Shown piece by piece: positions 37,342 through 45,519 of a DNA stretch of 64,000 nucleotides (position 1 is the stretch's first letter; each line of letters starts with the position of its first letter). The DNA lies in assembly GCA_036898135.1 (NCBI GenBank), contig CM072511.1:25525564-25589563 (forward strand), written 5' to 3'. Under the pieces are notes generated by a model. That model was not told the DNA's origin and did not search any database. It saw only the letters and a list, made by a program, of their open reading frames with translations. The position numbers and the translations under genes were made by a program. Origin of the DNA: Oncomelania hupensis. Taxonomy: Eukaryota; Mollusca; Gastropoda; Littorinimorpha; Pomatiopsidae.

Positions 37342-37450
37342 GTCTCAGTGACGCGGCGTTTCTTCACAACAGCCCTATTATTATCTATCGGTTCTACGCA
37401 CTAATTATTGCCAGGGTCTCAGTGACGCAGCGTTTTTCAACAACAGCCTT
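37342..37450. repeat. Pair of ~35-bp direct repeats in Polinton intergenic region
   Basis: 37342-37376 and 37416-37450 share GTCTCAGTGACGC, then CGTTT and AACAGCC, with few differences and a 74-bp period. They lie between the hammerhead-like motif and the dyad array. Function unknown. Confidence 0.7.
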
Positions 37451-37483
37451 GTTGTGCGCAGTGGGGTATGCGCGTCACTAGCT

Positions 37484-37739
37484 ATGACGAGACATGGTAT
37501 TTTTAGCTCGCGATCCGGCGCACCGGATCAATGACGAGACATGGTATTTTTAGCTCGCGATCCGGCGCACCGGATCAAGATTGCCAACGTCACTAGCTAT
37601 GATGAGACAGCTCGCGATCCGGCGCACCGGATCAAGATTGCCAACGTCACTAGCTATGATGAGACAGCTCGCGATCCGGCGCACCGGATCAATGACGAGA
37701 CATGGTATTTTTAGCTCGCGATCCGGCGCACCGGATCAA
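37484..37739. repeat. Five-copy dyad array in Polinton convergent intergenic region
   Basis: The perfect dyad GATCCGGCGCACCGGATC (7-bp arms, CGCA centre) occurs at 37512, 37559, 37616, 37673 and 37720. Spacings are 47, 57, 57 and 47 bp. Two unit types alternate: one carries TGACGAGACATGGTATTTTT before the dyad, the other GATTGCCAACGTCACTAGCT followed by ATGATGAGACAG. The array lies between the 3' ends of the 36324 gene (plus) and the 38235 gene (minus), so it is not a simple promoter. An iteron-like replication, packaging or transcription-termination site is possible; nothing in the sequence decides this. Confidence 0.9.
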
Positions 37740-38234
37740 CTGTACAACGGCGATTGAAGGTGATGATCATCAGCAGCATGAAGGCGAAAGGGTCATGATT
37801 GACCCCGCCAATAAAAAGAATATATGCCCTCTCCCTCTCCCACACTTTACATCAATTACACAAACAGCAACAAGCAGTATGAGACTCGCCCCCACTCATA
37901 CACATCACTTAAAACAATCAACAAGCAAAACTCACCCCCACTTAACTTACCCACCCTCATTATTACCATATTGTTAGTTAATTAAAAATACTCTATTATT
38001 ATTGCCCCACTAACATTAAGCCTTTCTATCATCATCAATAATTTATTATACTCCACAGTTAAAAGAGACAGACAGTTAAGGGAAGTAATAATTAATAAAC
38101 TATTATGCATTTAGTGCATTGCATCCCTTTGACAACATATTAAAAAAAATACTGGACGCGCCTTTCCCCCGAATAATTAAACAGGCTCAACCTCGGCAAT
38201 CTGTCCCAACACAATTTTTATATTGACCATACCA

Positions 38235-38471
38235 TTATATATTAATGTCCGCTGGAATGATCTTTTGTTTAACAAGGTAATCTCTAGTAAATAACGATAA
38301 TGAAAAGATACCAACCAGTTTACCAGCATCTGAAAGATCCATTTTTCCCAATTCAATAGGTTTCATTTTTAAAAGAGATTTTGCAATCATAGCATAAGCT
38401 GTATTTAAGCCTACTAAGACAACACTATGGTATCCAAGATTAACAATTGTTTGTTCATATGGTACACTCAT
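38235..38471 (-). CDS. Small hydrophobic Polinton protein
   Basis: A 78-residue protein starting MSVPYEQ at the ATG at 38471. The frame extends further upstream, but the leader would be a low-complexity hydrophobic run. Two hydrophobic stretches, about residues 12-32 and 48-60 (GIFSLSLF), flank an amphipathic segment with KPIELGKMDLSD, and the end is DYLVKQKIIPADINI. Probably a membrane or virion-associated protein, by inference from hydrophobicity and from its place beside other small structural-type genes. Upstream on its strand is TATATATAAAAATG, the A-rich start context shared by most genes in this element. It is the last of three minus-strand genes (39397 down to 38235). Confidence 0.75.
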   Translation of the reverse strand: MSVPYEQTIVNLGYHSVVLVGLNTAYAMIAKSLLKMKPIELGKMDLSDAGKLVGIFSLSLFTRDYLVKQKIIPADINI

Positions 38472-38505
38472 TTTTATATATAATAAAAATAATAATAATA
38501 AATTA

Positions 38506-38952
38506 TTACTGCATTGAAAACACATCTAATGATGGCTTCAATGATGGAGATGATTCAATTTCTTTTTTTACAAGTGGTTTTGGGGGTTTCTGTTTATTTT
38601 TTCCTTGGCGGTATTTATATATTATGTACCCACTTGCACCCACTACACCAGCTATACATAAATAATATATGTTATTTGAAGATTGTACTGGTTGTATTGG
38701 TTGTATTGGTTCTTCTTTGTTTGTTGTTAATGTTTGTTGCGTTATTGTTTCTTCTTTTGGTGATTCCTTTTTTGTTAATATGTTTGCTTTTGTTTGTTTG
38801 TTCCATCTATGTAACTTGTTAAATTCTGCTAACTTCTTTCCAGCTGCAATTCTTCCCAGACTCTTTTGTTTAGTGACTGTCACTGGGTTCTGTTGATTCT
38901 CCGAATTCTTCACCTCCATCTCCGTTTCCATCTCCTGATTGGAAGAGTCCAT
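38506..38952 (-). CDS. Basic single-pass membrane protein of Polinton
   Basis: 148 residues. An acidic start is followed by a strongly basic segment (residues ~28-60, with GRIAAGKKLAEFNKLHRWNK), a linker rich in Gln, Pro and Thr, and one predicted membrane helix at about residues 95-112 (YYLCIAGVVGASGYIIYKY). A Lys-rich tail follows. The AAGKKLAEFNK-type segment recurs in Polinton proteins of unknown role, from memory of the family. A DNA-binding or core-like virion role is possible but unproven. Its first 83 nt overlap the end of the 38870-39397 gene in another frame. Its start is preceded by TATTAAAAATG. Confidence 0.75.
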   Translation of the reverse strand: MDSSNQEMETEMEVKNSENQQNPVTVTKQKSLGRIAAGKKLAEFNKLHRWNKQTKANILTKKESPKEETITQQTLTTNKEEPIQPIQPVQSSNNIYYLCIAGVVGASGYIIYKYRQGKNKQKPPKPLVKKEIESSPSLKPSLDVFSMQ

Positions 38953-39397
38953 TTTTAATAGCAGAGAAATTTATGTGTTGAAAAGTAATTAGCCCAGCTG
39001 AAAATGGGGTCAACAAGCTTCCAAACTTATAATACAAATTTCTTGATGCCTCACTAATCCCATTAACAATAACTGGATCTTTAATCAAATCATCAAATAA
39101 ATCATTCTCACAATCTAAAGTAACAAAGGCCGACACAGCTTTGGTATATAACTTCACAATCGAACGCCCTAAACTTTTAACCATTAAAGCGCCGAGAACT
39201 TTATCATATTTATTATGTAATATAATGATCTCTTCTGGCCTCAGTCTTTGCACTTGTTCAGGTGTTAAGTCAACACCGAGATAATACTTTGACTTTCCGG
39301 AAGCTACTAATGCAACCAGCCTGTCTCTTTTCTCATTGTCAACACCTGTAACTGTAACATTAATAGCTTCTTGCATTAACAAGTCATCACAATTCAT
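38870..39397 (-). CDS. Conserved Polinton protein of unknown function
   Basis: 175 residues from the ATG at 39397. The N-terminal part contains GVDLTPEQVQRLRPEEIIIL. The central part is helical, with SLGRSIVKLYTKAVSAF, then DLIKDPVIVNGISE and LYYKFGSLLTPFSAGLITFQH; this last block resembles a conserved accessory protein of Polintons. The C-terminal ~30 residues are Gly/Glu-rich and overlap the next gene by 83 nt in a different frame. It is the first gene of a three-gene minus-strand cluster and is divergent from the 39434 gene with only 36 bp between their start codons. No enzyme motif seen. Confidence 0.8.
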   Translation of the reverse strand: MNCDDLLMQEAINVTVTGVDNEKRDRLVALVASGKSKYYLGVDLTPEQVQRLRPEEIIILHNKYDKVLGALMVKSLGRSIVKLYTKAVSAFVTLDCENDLFDDLIKDPVIVNGISEASRNLYYKFGSLLTPFSAGLITFQHINFSAIKNGLFQSGDGNGDGGEEFGESTEPSDSH

Positions 39398-39433
39398 TTT
39401 AAATACAAATAAAATAAAAAACTAAATTAAAAA
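39398..39433. promoter_or_regulatory. 36-bp divergent intergenic spacer
   Basis: Separates two start codons facing outward (39397 minus, 39434 plus) and is almost pure A/T, with TTTAAAATG on one side and AATTAAAAAATG on the other. Any promoters for both genes must lie here or inside the coding regions. Confidence 0.5.
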
Positions 39434-39859
39434 ATGGCTGGTGCTGCAATGGTGCTTGGTTCTGCTGCTGTAAATGCCTTAGCCTTTTCAGGATCAAATT
39501 ATTTGTTTTCAAAACTGGACAGTAAAGAAGAATCAAAACGGCATAACTTAGCAATGGAAAAATTACAACAAGATCAGGCCGAATACGAGAAAAACAGACT
39601 AATGCAGCTTGATTTTGTTAATAAAAGATTGAAAGAAGAAGGCCATGCAGATAAAACATTTGAAGACGTTGATGAAGCTTTGCACCAATATTATTTATTC
39701 ACCGGCACAACACTACCTTCATTAAAGCAACCAGTGTTATCCGATTACTACACACCTAACATTGCACCTACAATGTCAGAGACCGGAGAATTAATTTTAA
39801 TTGTGTTTGGAATAACAGTAGTTTATTACCTCGTTAAACAAAAATATAAATCTAAATAA
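39434..39859 (+). CDS. Conserved Polinton coiled-coil/membrane protein
   Basis: 141 residues. The N-terminus is small and hydrophobic (AGAAMVLGSAAVNALAF). A charged helix follows at about 30-75 (HNLAMEKLQQDQAEYEKNR, then MQLDFVNKRLKEEGHADKTF), then a conserved-looking LPSLKQPVLSDYYTPN block. The C-terminal membrane helix is at about 117-135 (ELILIVFGITVVYYLVK) with a basic tail. Proteins with the same order (helix, NKRL, DEA...YY, LSDYY.P) occur in many Polintons with no known function. The stop is 3 nt before the integrase ATG, so the two are probably co-expressed. Confidence 0.8.
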   Translation: MAGAAMVLGSAAVNALAFSGSNYLFSKLDSKEESKRHNLAMEKLQQDQAEYEKNRLMQLDFVNKRLKEEGHADKTFEDVDEALHQYYLFTGTTLPSLKQPVLSDYYTPNIAPTMSETGELILIVFGITVVYYLVKQKYKSK

Positions 39860-39862
39860 AAT

Positions 39863-40837
39863 ATGACTTCACGTTTGTCTAGATTATATTATTCTCAATC
39901 CGGATATTGGAAAGGGATGACGGCAGTTAATAAACTAGTAGAAAAGACTGGCTTGTCAGAAAACGTAGTTAAACAATGGTTATCGAAGCAAGCTGTATGG
40001 CAAATCTATCTTCCACCCCCGAAGAAAATAATAAGACCAAAATTTGAAAACTCCAGACCAAATGACACACACCAAATAGATTTGTTATATCTTCCCCATG
40101 ACAAAATACATAGAAAGAAATACAGGTATGCCCTTACTGTTATTGATATAGCTACCAGGTTTAAAGACGCGCATGCTCTTAGGACAAAAAATTCAGCTGA
40201 GGTCGCTCAAGCCTTAAATGCAATTTATTCAAGAGGGCCTCTAAGGTTCCCTAGACTTATTCAATGCGATGAAGGGTCTGAATTCAAAGGAGCTGTTAAC
40301 CAGCTTTTGTTAAAACATAATGTAACTGTTAGAAGAGGAGTTGTTGGATTGCACAGATCGCAGGGTATTGTAGAAAACTTTAATCGGCAACTGGCAGAAA
40401 GATTATTCACTTATCAGTATTCAAAGGAGTTGTTTACTGAAACCACTAATACAGAATGGGTTGTTAGGCTGCCTCGAGTTTTAAGGGAAATGAATTCAGA
40501 ACCAGCCAGAGTTACAGGATTAAAACCAATTGAGGCTATTAAAAAGAAACAGATTGTTGTTACCGTTTCAAAGCCTGGTCAGCCGGATCTAACTTTGATG
40601 AACAAAACTGTTAGATACCTTTATCAGCCTGGAGAAGTTGCTAATGACACTAGAAGACGAGCTACCGACCCAATTTGGTCATTAAGCGTTTATGAAGTTG
40701 ACAGAGCATTATCTACTGATCCGCCTGTATATTATTTAAGACCGAGAAGTGATCGTAGAACACCACAAAGAAATTTTGTAAAAGAAGAACTTCAGATTGT
40801 TCCGCCAGACACAGAACCATTAAGATTTCCTAATTAA
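39863..40837 (+). CDS. INT: Polinton retroviral-type integrase (DDE)
   Basis: 324 residues. The rve-type catalytic core has its acidic triad at D73 (HQID), D136 (IQCDEGSEF) and E171 (GIVENFNR), with 62 and 34 residues between them. The N-terminal ~55 residues form a helical DNA-binding region without the retroviral HHCC finger. The C-terminus (about 240-320) is basic, with a YQPGEVAND...VYEVDRAL..DPPVYYLRP pattern like the SH3/chromo-like tail of Polinton integrases. It cuts and joins the terminal repeats to host DNA. The reading frame is open and the triad complete, so it may still be functional. It starts 3 nt after the stop of the upstream gene. Confidence 0.96.
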   Translation: MTSRLSRLYYSQSGYWKGMTAVNKLVEKTGLSENVVKQWLSKQAVWQIYLPPPKKIIRPKFENSRPNDTHQIDLLYLPHDKIHRKKYRYALTVIDIATRFKDAHALRTKNSAEVAQALNAIYSRGPLRFPRLIQCDEGSEFKGAVNQLLLKHNVTVRRGVVGLHRSQGIVENFNRQLAERLFTYQYSKELFTETTNTEWVVRLPRVLREMNSEPARVTGLKPIEAIKKKQIVVTVSKPGQPDLTLMNKTVRYLYQPGEVANDTRRRATDPIWSLSVYEVDRALSTDPPVYYLRPRSDRRTPQRNFVKEELQIVPPDTEPLRFPN

Positions 40838-40857
40838 GAAAATAAAAAAGACTAAAA

Positions 40858-41286
40858 ATGACGGACACAGAAAGGTTCTGTAAGGAAATAGAAATGCTCT
40901 TTAATTCTCCCCACTTTCATATGTTAGAAGATGAACGCTGGAAAATCTTTTTCGAATGCAGACTATATGATCCAGATATTTATAATGATTTTTCTGACCC
41001 ATTCACTGGACAATATGAAATAAATGAAGATTACAAAGTTAAATGCAAAAGTGACTTCTCAATAGTCTTTCATAAACTTACAAAAGAAGAATACAACAAA
41101 AGTGACTTGTACCCAAAATCATATTACTTTAAATATTTTTGGTTACATTTTATTAAACAAGTTCGCAAACTAAATCCTCATGTAGTCAAACAAACTGTTT
41201 GTGATTGTGGACCCGACTGCGAATGTGATCATGACTGTGAGCATGATTGTTATTGTCTTTGCCAATGTGATGGCTTTTCATATTAA
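40858..41286 (+). CDS. Unknown Polinton protein with cysteine-rich tail
   Basis: 142 residues, not recognised. The first ~115 residues are acidic and aromatic-rich (EDERWKIFFECRLYDPD; YPKSYYFKYFWLHFIKQVRKL). The last ~25 residues are packed with Cys, Asp and His (CDCGPDCECDHDCEHDCYCL), giving nine Cys in a C-x-C / C-x3-C spacing that suggests metal binding. The start region is strikingly like that of the next gene: both have AAAAATGACGGACACA, giving MTDT. It lies between integrase and PolB, 20 nt after the integrase stop. The function cannot be inferred. Confidence 0.7.
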   Translation: MTDTERFCKEIEMLFNSPHFHMLEDERWKIFFECRLYDPDIYNDFSDPFTGQYEINEDYKVKCKSDFSIVFHKLTKEEYNKSDLYPKSYYFKYFWLHFIKQVRKLNPHVVKQTVCDCGPDCECDHDCEHDCYCLCQCDGFSY

Positions 41287-41372
41287 AGTTAGGGTTATTT
41301 TTTTTTTTATTCAATTTATTCAGTTTAAAGTTGTTTTAAAATACTATTTAAAGTTTTGTTATCAGTATAAAA

Positions 41373-42017
41373 ATGACGGACACAAAAAGTCTTTCGCAAT
41401 CTCCTTTGTTTAAAGACATCTTTCAAACTTTACAACTCCCTATTTTTGACAGTCAAAATGTTATTAAATCTGTCTATAATAATTGGCCATTTGTACTTAA
41501 CAATTTTACTTTCAAATCCCCTGTTAAAATACGCATCCATGCGCAGATAACTTTTATTAAACCCGGCAGTATTGATGAAACGATGACTGTGTGGATTTCT
41601 TCAAGTCAAATTGAAGTGTTAAAATCTTCAGACCTAAACAATGCTTATAACAACATCTTGATCAATCAGTTACAAGACAGCATTGAACGCGCAACTTTGA
41701 AAGGGTCTGGATGGGCCGAAGGAAATTTAGAATCATTAGAATTGAACATTGCAAAGTATAATCCAATCAAAGGGAAATCTTATATCCCTCTTCCCAAAGA
41801 AATTCTTGACAAGAAGGCTGTATTGAATATTAAGAACACTGACGACAAATGTTTCATGTGGTGTGTTTTGGCTAAATTATATCCTATTCAGTTGAAACAA
41901 CATCCCGAAAGGGTGGCGCTGTACAAAGATAAAGTAACGAACTTAAATCTCAAAGACATTAATTTCCCTGTTAGCCTTGACGCCATTGACAAATTTGAAT
42001 CCAAAACTCTCCTATAA
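41373..42017 (+). CDS. POLB: N-terminal part of Polinton DNA polymerase B (frame-broken)
   Basis: 214 codons, then TAA at 42015-42017. The C-terminal half (GSGWAEGNLESLELNIAKYN, SYIPLPKEILDKKAVLNI, DDKCFMWCVLA, then ERVALYKDKV and LDAIDKFES) is the characteristic N-terminal domain of Maverick PolB, not a separate protein. The sense continues in the -1 frame, which is open from 41990, so the two frames overlap over 41990-42014. A one-base loss near 42003-42014 is the simplest cause. No canonical -1 slippery heptamer is present in the overlap. The start ATG (41373) shares its context with the 40858 gene. Confidence 0.9.
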   Translation: MTDTKSLSQSPLFKDIFQTLQLPIFDSQNVIKSVYNNWPFVLNNFTFKSPVKIRIHAQITFIKPGSIDETMTVWISSSQIEVLKSSDLNNAYNNILINQLQDSIERATLKGSGWAEGNLESLELNIAKYNPIKGKSYIPLPKEILDKKAVLNIKNTDDKCFMWCVLAKLYPIQLKQHPERVALYKDKVTNLNLKDINFPVSLDAIDKFESKTLL

Positions 42018-42055
42018 CAGTCAATGTATATTTTTGGGACCCTGAATCAAAACTT

Positions 42056-44797
42056 ATGCCTTTACGAATCTCTCCTAATGCCCCATCGTTTTCAGACCTC
42101 AATCACCACGTTGATCTTTTACTAATAACCGACCCGCAAAATCCAAGCATGCAACATTATACACTGATACGAAACATATCTAGATTATTAGGACACACTT
42201 CAAAACATCATGGCAAACAATATTTGTGCAGACGCTGTTTAACTAGAGTCTCTAATCTCCAAGTAGCTGACAAGCATAGTAAAATATGCAAAAGCATGAC
42301 AGATATTCAAACCCGTCTTGTGTTACCGAAGCCAGGTTCTCAAGTATATTTTAAAAACATCAACAAACAATTCAAGCAGCCTTATATAGTTTATGCCGAC
42401 TTCGAATCATTGATTTTAAAATATCAAGGCCCACAAGGATTTTGTACGCCTAATTCATTCCTCACACACCTTCACGAAGTCTGCAGTTTCGGGTATGTAG
42501 TTGTTAGAGCCGACGGACAACATACAGAGCCGGTAATTTACAGAGGGCCTGACGCAGCTCGGAAGTTCTTAGATGAGATGAACAAAATATACAAATTGTG
42601 TTTATTGCAGCTAGATAATCCGGTGCCCATGATATTTACTGAATCTGACTCCCATAATTTTAAAGCAGCTACACATTGCCACATTTGTAATAAAGAGTTT
42701 GACCCGAAGGACACAAAGACCCAAAGAGTGAGAGATCATTGTCACATAACAGGGGCATTTAGAGGTGCAGCTCATCAGAAATGCAACTTAGACTATGGAA
42801 TCAAACATTTCTCTCTCCCTATTTTCATTCACAATCTTCGAAATTACGACTCCCATTTAATCATGCAGGCAGTGACGAAAGCATACAAAGTGTCATGTAT
42901 TGCCGAGACAGAAGAAAAATATAAAACTTTCACTCTGAATAAATTAAAGTTTTATGACAGCTTTCAACATTTGTCTTCCAGTTTAGAAACACTAGCTAAG
43001 AACTTACCCAGCTACCCTATCACTACCAAATATTTTCCAGACGTTACACTTATTCGGAAAGGCGTGTATCCTTATGAATACATGGATTCTTGGGAAGTGT
43101 TTGAAGAACTAGAATTACCCCCTAAAGAAAATTTCTATTCTTCACTCAATAAAAGTTTCATAACTGATACCGATCATGAACATGCTCACAATGTCTGGAA
43201 TGCACTCGGATGTAAAAACCTCGGTGACTACCACGACATATATTTAAAAGCCGACGTCTGTTTGTTGGCTGATGTGTTTGAAAAATACAGAGAAACGAGT
43301 TTACATCATTACTCCCTCGACCCTTCTCATTATATTTCTTCGCCAGGAATGAGTTGGGATGCTTTCTTAAAACTTAGCGGTTCTAAAATTGATCTCATAA
43401 CTGACCAGGTAATGATGACAATGATTGAGTCAGGCATTCGTGGAGGAATAAGCGTGGCAGCTCATAATTATTGCAAAGCCAACAATAAATACCTGAAGCA
43501 CTATGACCCCTCGCAGAAATCTAATTATATAATGTACTTTGACGCCAACAATTTATATGGTTGGGCAATGAGTGAGCTTTTACCGGTTTCAGATTTCAAA
43601 TTACTTGTTAATCCAAACCCCGCAAACTTGACTTGGTTAAACAGTATTTTAAATCACCCTAAAGATCATACTATAGGGTTTATTGTCGAAGTTGACCTAG
43701 AGTATCCCAATGCTTTACACGACCTGCATAATGATTACCCATTAGCACCAGAAAGATTGCATGGTACAGACAAGCAACTTAAACTTATTCCCAACCTCTA
43801 TAATAAATCTAATTACGTCTGCCACTACAGAAACCTGCAGTTCTACATCAGACACGGCATGAAGTGCACAGCGATTCACAAGCTTTTATTCTTTAAACAA
43901 ACGAATGTCTTGGCCGGGTACATCAATAAAAACACACAGCTCAGAAAACAAGCGCAATCTACGTTTGAAAAAGATTTCTTTAAGCTGCTGAATAACAGCT
44001 GTTTTGGTAAAACTATGGAGAACCCATACAAGCGAAAAGACGTCAGGCTAATTACATCACCCAATCAAGCGATTAAATTAACATCTAAACCTCAATACCT
44101 TGGTTACAAAGAGTTTCATGACTCCCTGTATGCAGTTACCATGAAAACCACACAAGTTAATCTAGACAAACCAGTGTTTATGGGAATGACTATTCTCGAC
44201 CTTTCTAAATTATTAATGTTCGAATTTTACTACGATTACTTTAAACCTAAATACCCGGAGGCCAGAGTTTTATACACAGACACAGACTCCCTTATACTAG
44301 ACATCCCTACTGAAGACATTTATAAAGACTTAGAATCGGAACTGCAACATTACGATACTAGTGACTACCCTGAAACTCACCCTTTGTACAGCAAAGCAAA
44401 CCAAAAGAAAATCGGTTTGATGAAAGATGAAATGAACGGGAAACTAATAGAAGAATACGCAGGACTGCGATCTAAGCAGTACAGTATTAAACACGAATCT
44501 GGAGAATCTTCAAAAGCAAAAGGCACCCAAAAAGCTGCAATAAAAAACAGAGATATCAGACACGAAAACTACCTGGAAGCCTTAGATGGGAAAGAAGTTA
44601 AACCATACCCTAACACAACTATAAAGTCTAAAAACCATATAGTGTCCACTGCTGTGACGACCAAAAAAACATTATGCGCTAATGACACAAAGAGAATAAG
44701 AGTAACTAAGGAGTTTGCATACGCTCTAGGCCACTATAAATTACAGGTAGAAACAGCGACTGCGACTGCGACTACGAGTAAGGAGGAGGGCCCGTAA
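42056..44797 (+). CDS. POLB: Polinton protein-primed family B DNA polymerase, main part
   Basis: 913 codons from the first ATG in this frame; the true coding region joins from the 41373 frame upstream. Domains in order: a Cys/His finger (C58, C61, H74, C78); exonuclease I motif YADFE (D115, E117); a CHIC...DHCHITGAFRGAAH..CN cluster at ~208-245, like an endonuclease VII/HNH zinc fold; exonuclease II HNLRNYD (~262); exonuclease III YLKADVCLLADVF (~400); polymerase A DANNLYG (~495); polymerase B LNNSCFGKTMEN (~645); polymerase C YTDTDS (~739). These mark a protein-primed PolB with proofreading that replicates the linear element. All catalytic motifs are intact, but the upstream frameshift breaks the full-length product. 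Confidence 0.95.
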   Translation: MPLRISPNAPSFSDLNHHVDLLLITDPQNPSMQHYTLIRNISRLLGHTSKHHGKQYLCRRCLTRVSNLQVADKHSKICKSMTDIQTRLVLPKPGSQVYFKNINKQFKQPYIVYADFESLILKYQGPQGFCTPNSFLTHLHEVCSFGYVVVRADGQHTEPVIYRGPDAARKFLDEMNKIYKLCLLQLDNPVPMIFTESDSHNFKAATHCHICNKEFDPKDTKTQRVRDHCHITGAFRGAAHQKCNLDYGIKHFSLPIFIHNLRNYDSHLIMQAVTKAYKVSCIAETEEKYKTFTLNKLKFYDSFQHLSSSLETLAKNLPSYPITTKYFPDVTLIRKGVYPYEYMDSWEVFEELELPPKENFYSSLNKSFITDTDHEHAHNVWNALGCKNLGDYHDIYLKADVCLLADVFEKYRETSLHHYSLDPSHYISSPGMSWDAFLKLSGSKIDLITDQVMMTMIESGIRGGISVAAHNYCKANNKYLKHYDPSQKSNYIMYFDANNLYGWAMSELLPVSDFKLLVNPNPANLTWLNSILNHPKDHTIGFIVEVDLEYPNALHDLHNDYPLAPERLHGTDKQLKLIPNLYNKSNYVCHYRNLQFYIRHGMKCTAIHKLLFFKQTNVLAGYINKNTQLRKQAQSTFEKDFFKLLNNSCFGKTMENPYKRKDVRLITSPNQAIKLTSKPQYLGYKEFHDSLYAVTMKTTQVNLDKPVFMGMTILDLSKLLMFEFYYDYFKPKYPEARVLYTDTDSLILDIPTEDIYKDLESELQHYDTSDYPETHPLYSKANQKKIGLMKDEMNGKLIEEYAGLRSKQYSIKHESGESSKAKGTQKAAIKNRDIRHENYLEALDGKEVKPYPNTTIKSKNHIVSTAVTTKKTLCANDTKRIRVTKEFAYALGHYKLQVETATATATTSKEEGP

Positions 44798-44895
44798 GGT
44801 TTGAATAAATGTTAACTGTATTTATTCTGAAGCAATGAGCTTTTTCTTCAAAGCATCTAGCTGCTCTTTCCGTCCCAGTAGTCTCCCTTCCTCTA

Positions 44896-45486
44896 TTAAT
44901 TTTTTTTAATTTCTTCAACATTAACAGGTGCAGACCTAGATTTAGATTGTATGTCGTGCTTTAACTTTTTATATTCTTCAAAATCTCGCTGGATAATTAC
45001 AAACTCTTGGTCCTGAATCTGAGTGTCTTCTAGAGCTTTTGAAATTATTAAGTTCATGCTAGTAAGTTTAGCTATCGCAAGGCTAGAAATGAGGTCGTGT
45101 TTTTCTAGTTTCTTAGATACTTTAGTATTAATTACACCAAGTAGAACTGACATAACTGAAGATAATCCGGCAGCAACCCCTAATCCAATACTAATTGGTA
45201 TACCAATTCCAGTCACCAATAATCCCACGCTGGCAGCAGCTTCCGCTGCATTAATAACATTTAGACCAGTAGACACGTAATTTATTGTGCTATAAGCGCC
45301 GGAATACCTTCGTCTGCATCTAGAGTACTTTTGGATATCTGATTCAATTTGAGTCCTAACTTTTCTTATTTCTTCCAGCCTGAACGTTTGAACATTACTT
45401 AAGTCTAACGTTGGAGCACTGGGCTGTACAATTGGTTGTTCATCCACTACTGCTTCTACTATAGCAGGATACAATTTTGTCGTCAT
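44896..45486 (-). CDS. Conserved Polinton protein with hydrophobic glycine-rich core
   Basis: 196 residues from the ATG at 45486; the frame extends upstream only through a TTG. It begins MTTKLYPAIV, then FRLEEIRKVRTQIESDI, a basic KYSRCRRRYSGAYST segment, and a long Gly/Ala/Ile-rich hydrophobic stretch at about 84-125 (VGLLVTGIGIPISIGLGVAA). A helical tail follows with KKLEKHDLISSLAIAKL and DQEFVIIQRDFEEYKKLK. This arrangement is widespread in Polintons, with unknown function; the glycine-zipper-like centre suggests membrane insertion. Its upstream context CACTAAAAATATG resembles that of the capsid gene. It is convergent with PolB across 98 bp. Confidence 0.8.
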   Translation of the reverse strand: MTTKLYPAIVEAVVDEQPIVQPSAPTLDLSNVQTFRLEEIRKVRTQIESDIQKYSRCRRRYSGAYSTINYVSTGLNVINAAEAAASVGLLVTGIGIPISIGLGVAAGLSSVMSVLLGVINTKVSKKLEKHDLISSLAIAKLTSMNLIISKALEDTQIQDQEFVIIQRDFEEYKKLKHDIQSKSRSAPVNVEEIKKN

Positions 45487-45519
45487 ATTTTTAGTGTGAA
45501 AAAAAAGGGTTAACAATAA

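Noticed and set aside
37484..37739. CRISPR-like array
   Set aside because: The spacers are themselves repeated (two types only), there are no cas genes, and the host is an animal.
37702..37977. 91-codon plus-strand frame in the Polinton gap
   Set aside because: Starts inside the dyad array, Thr/His/Pro-rich low-complexity end, no similarity to Polinton proteins.
41990..42017. Programmed -1 frameshift site in PolB
   Set aside because: No X XXY YYZ heptamer in the overlap window and no obvious downstream pseudoknot; a plain mutation or assembly error is simpler.
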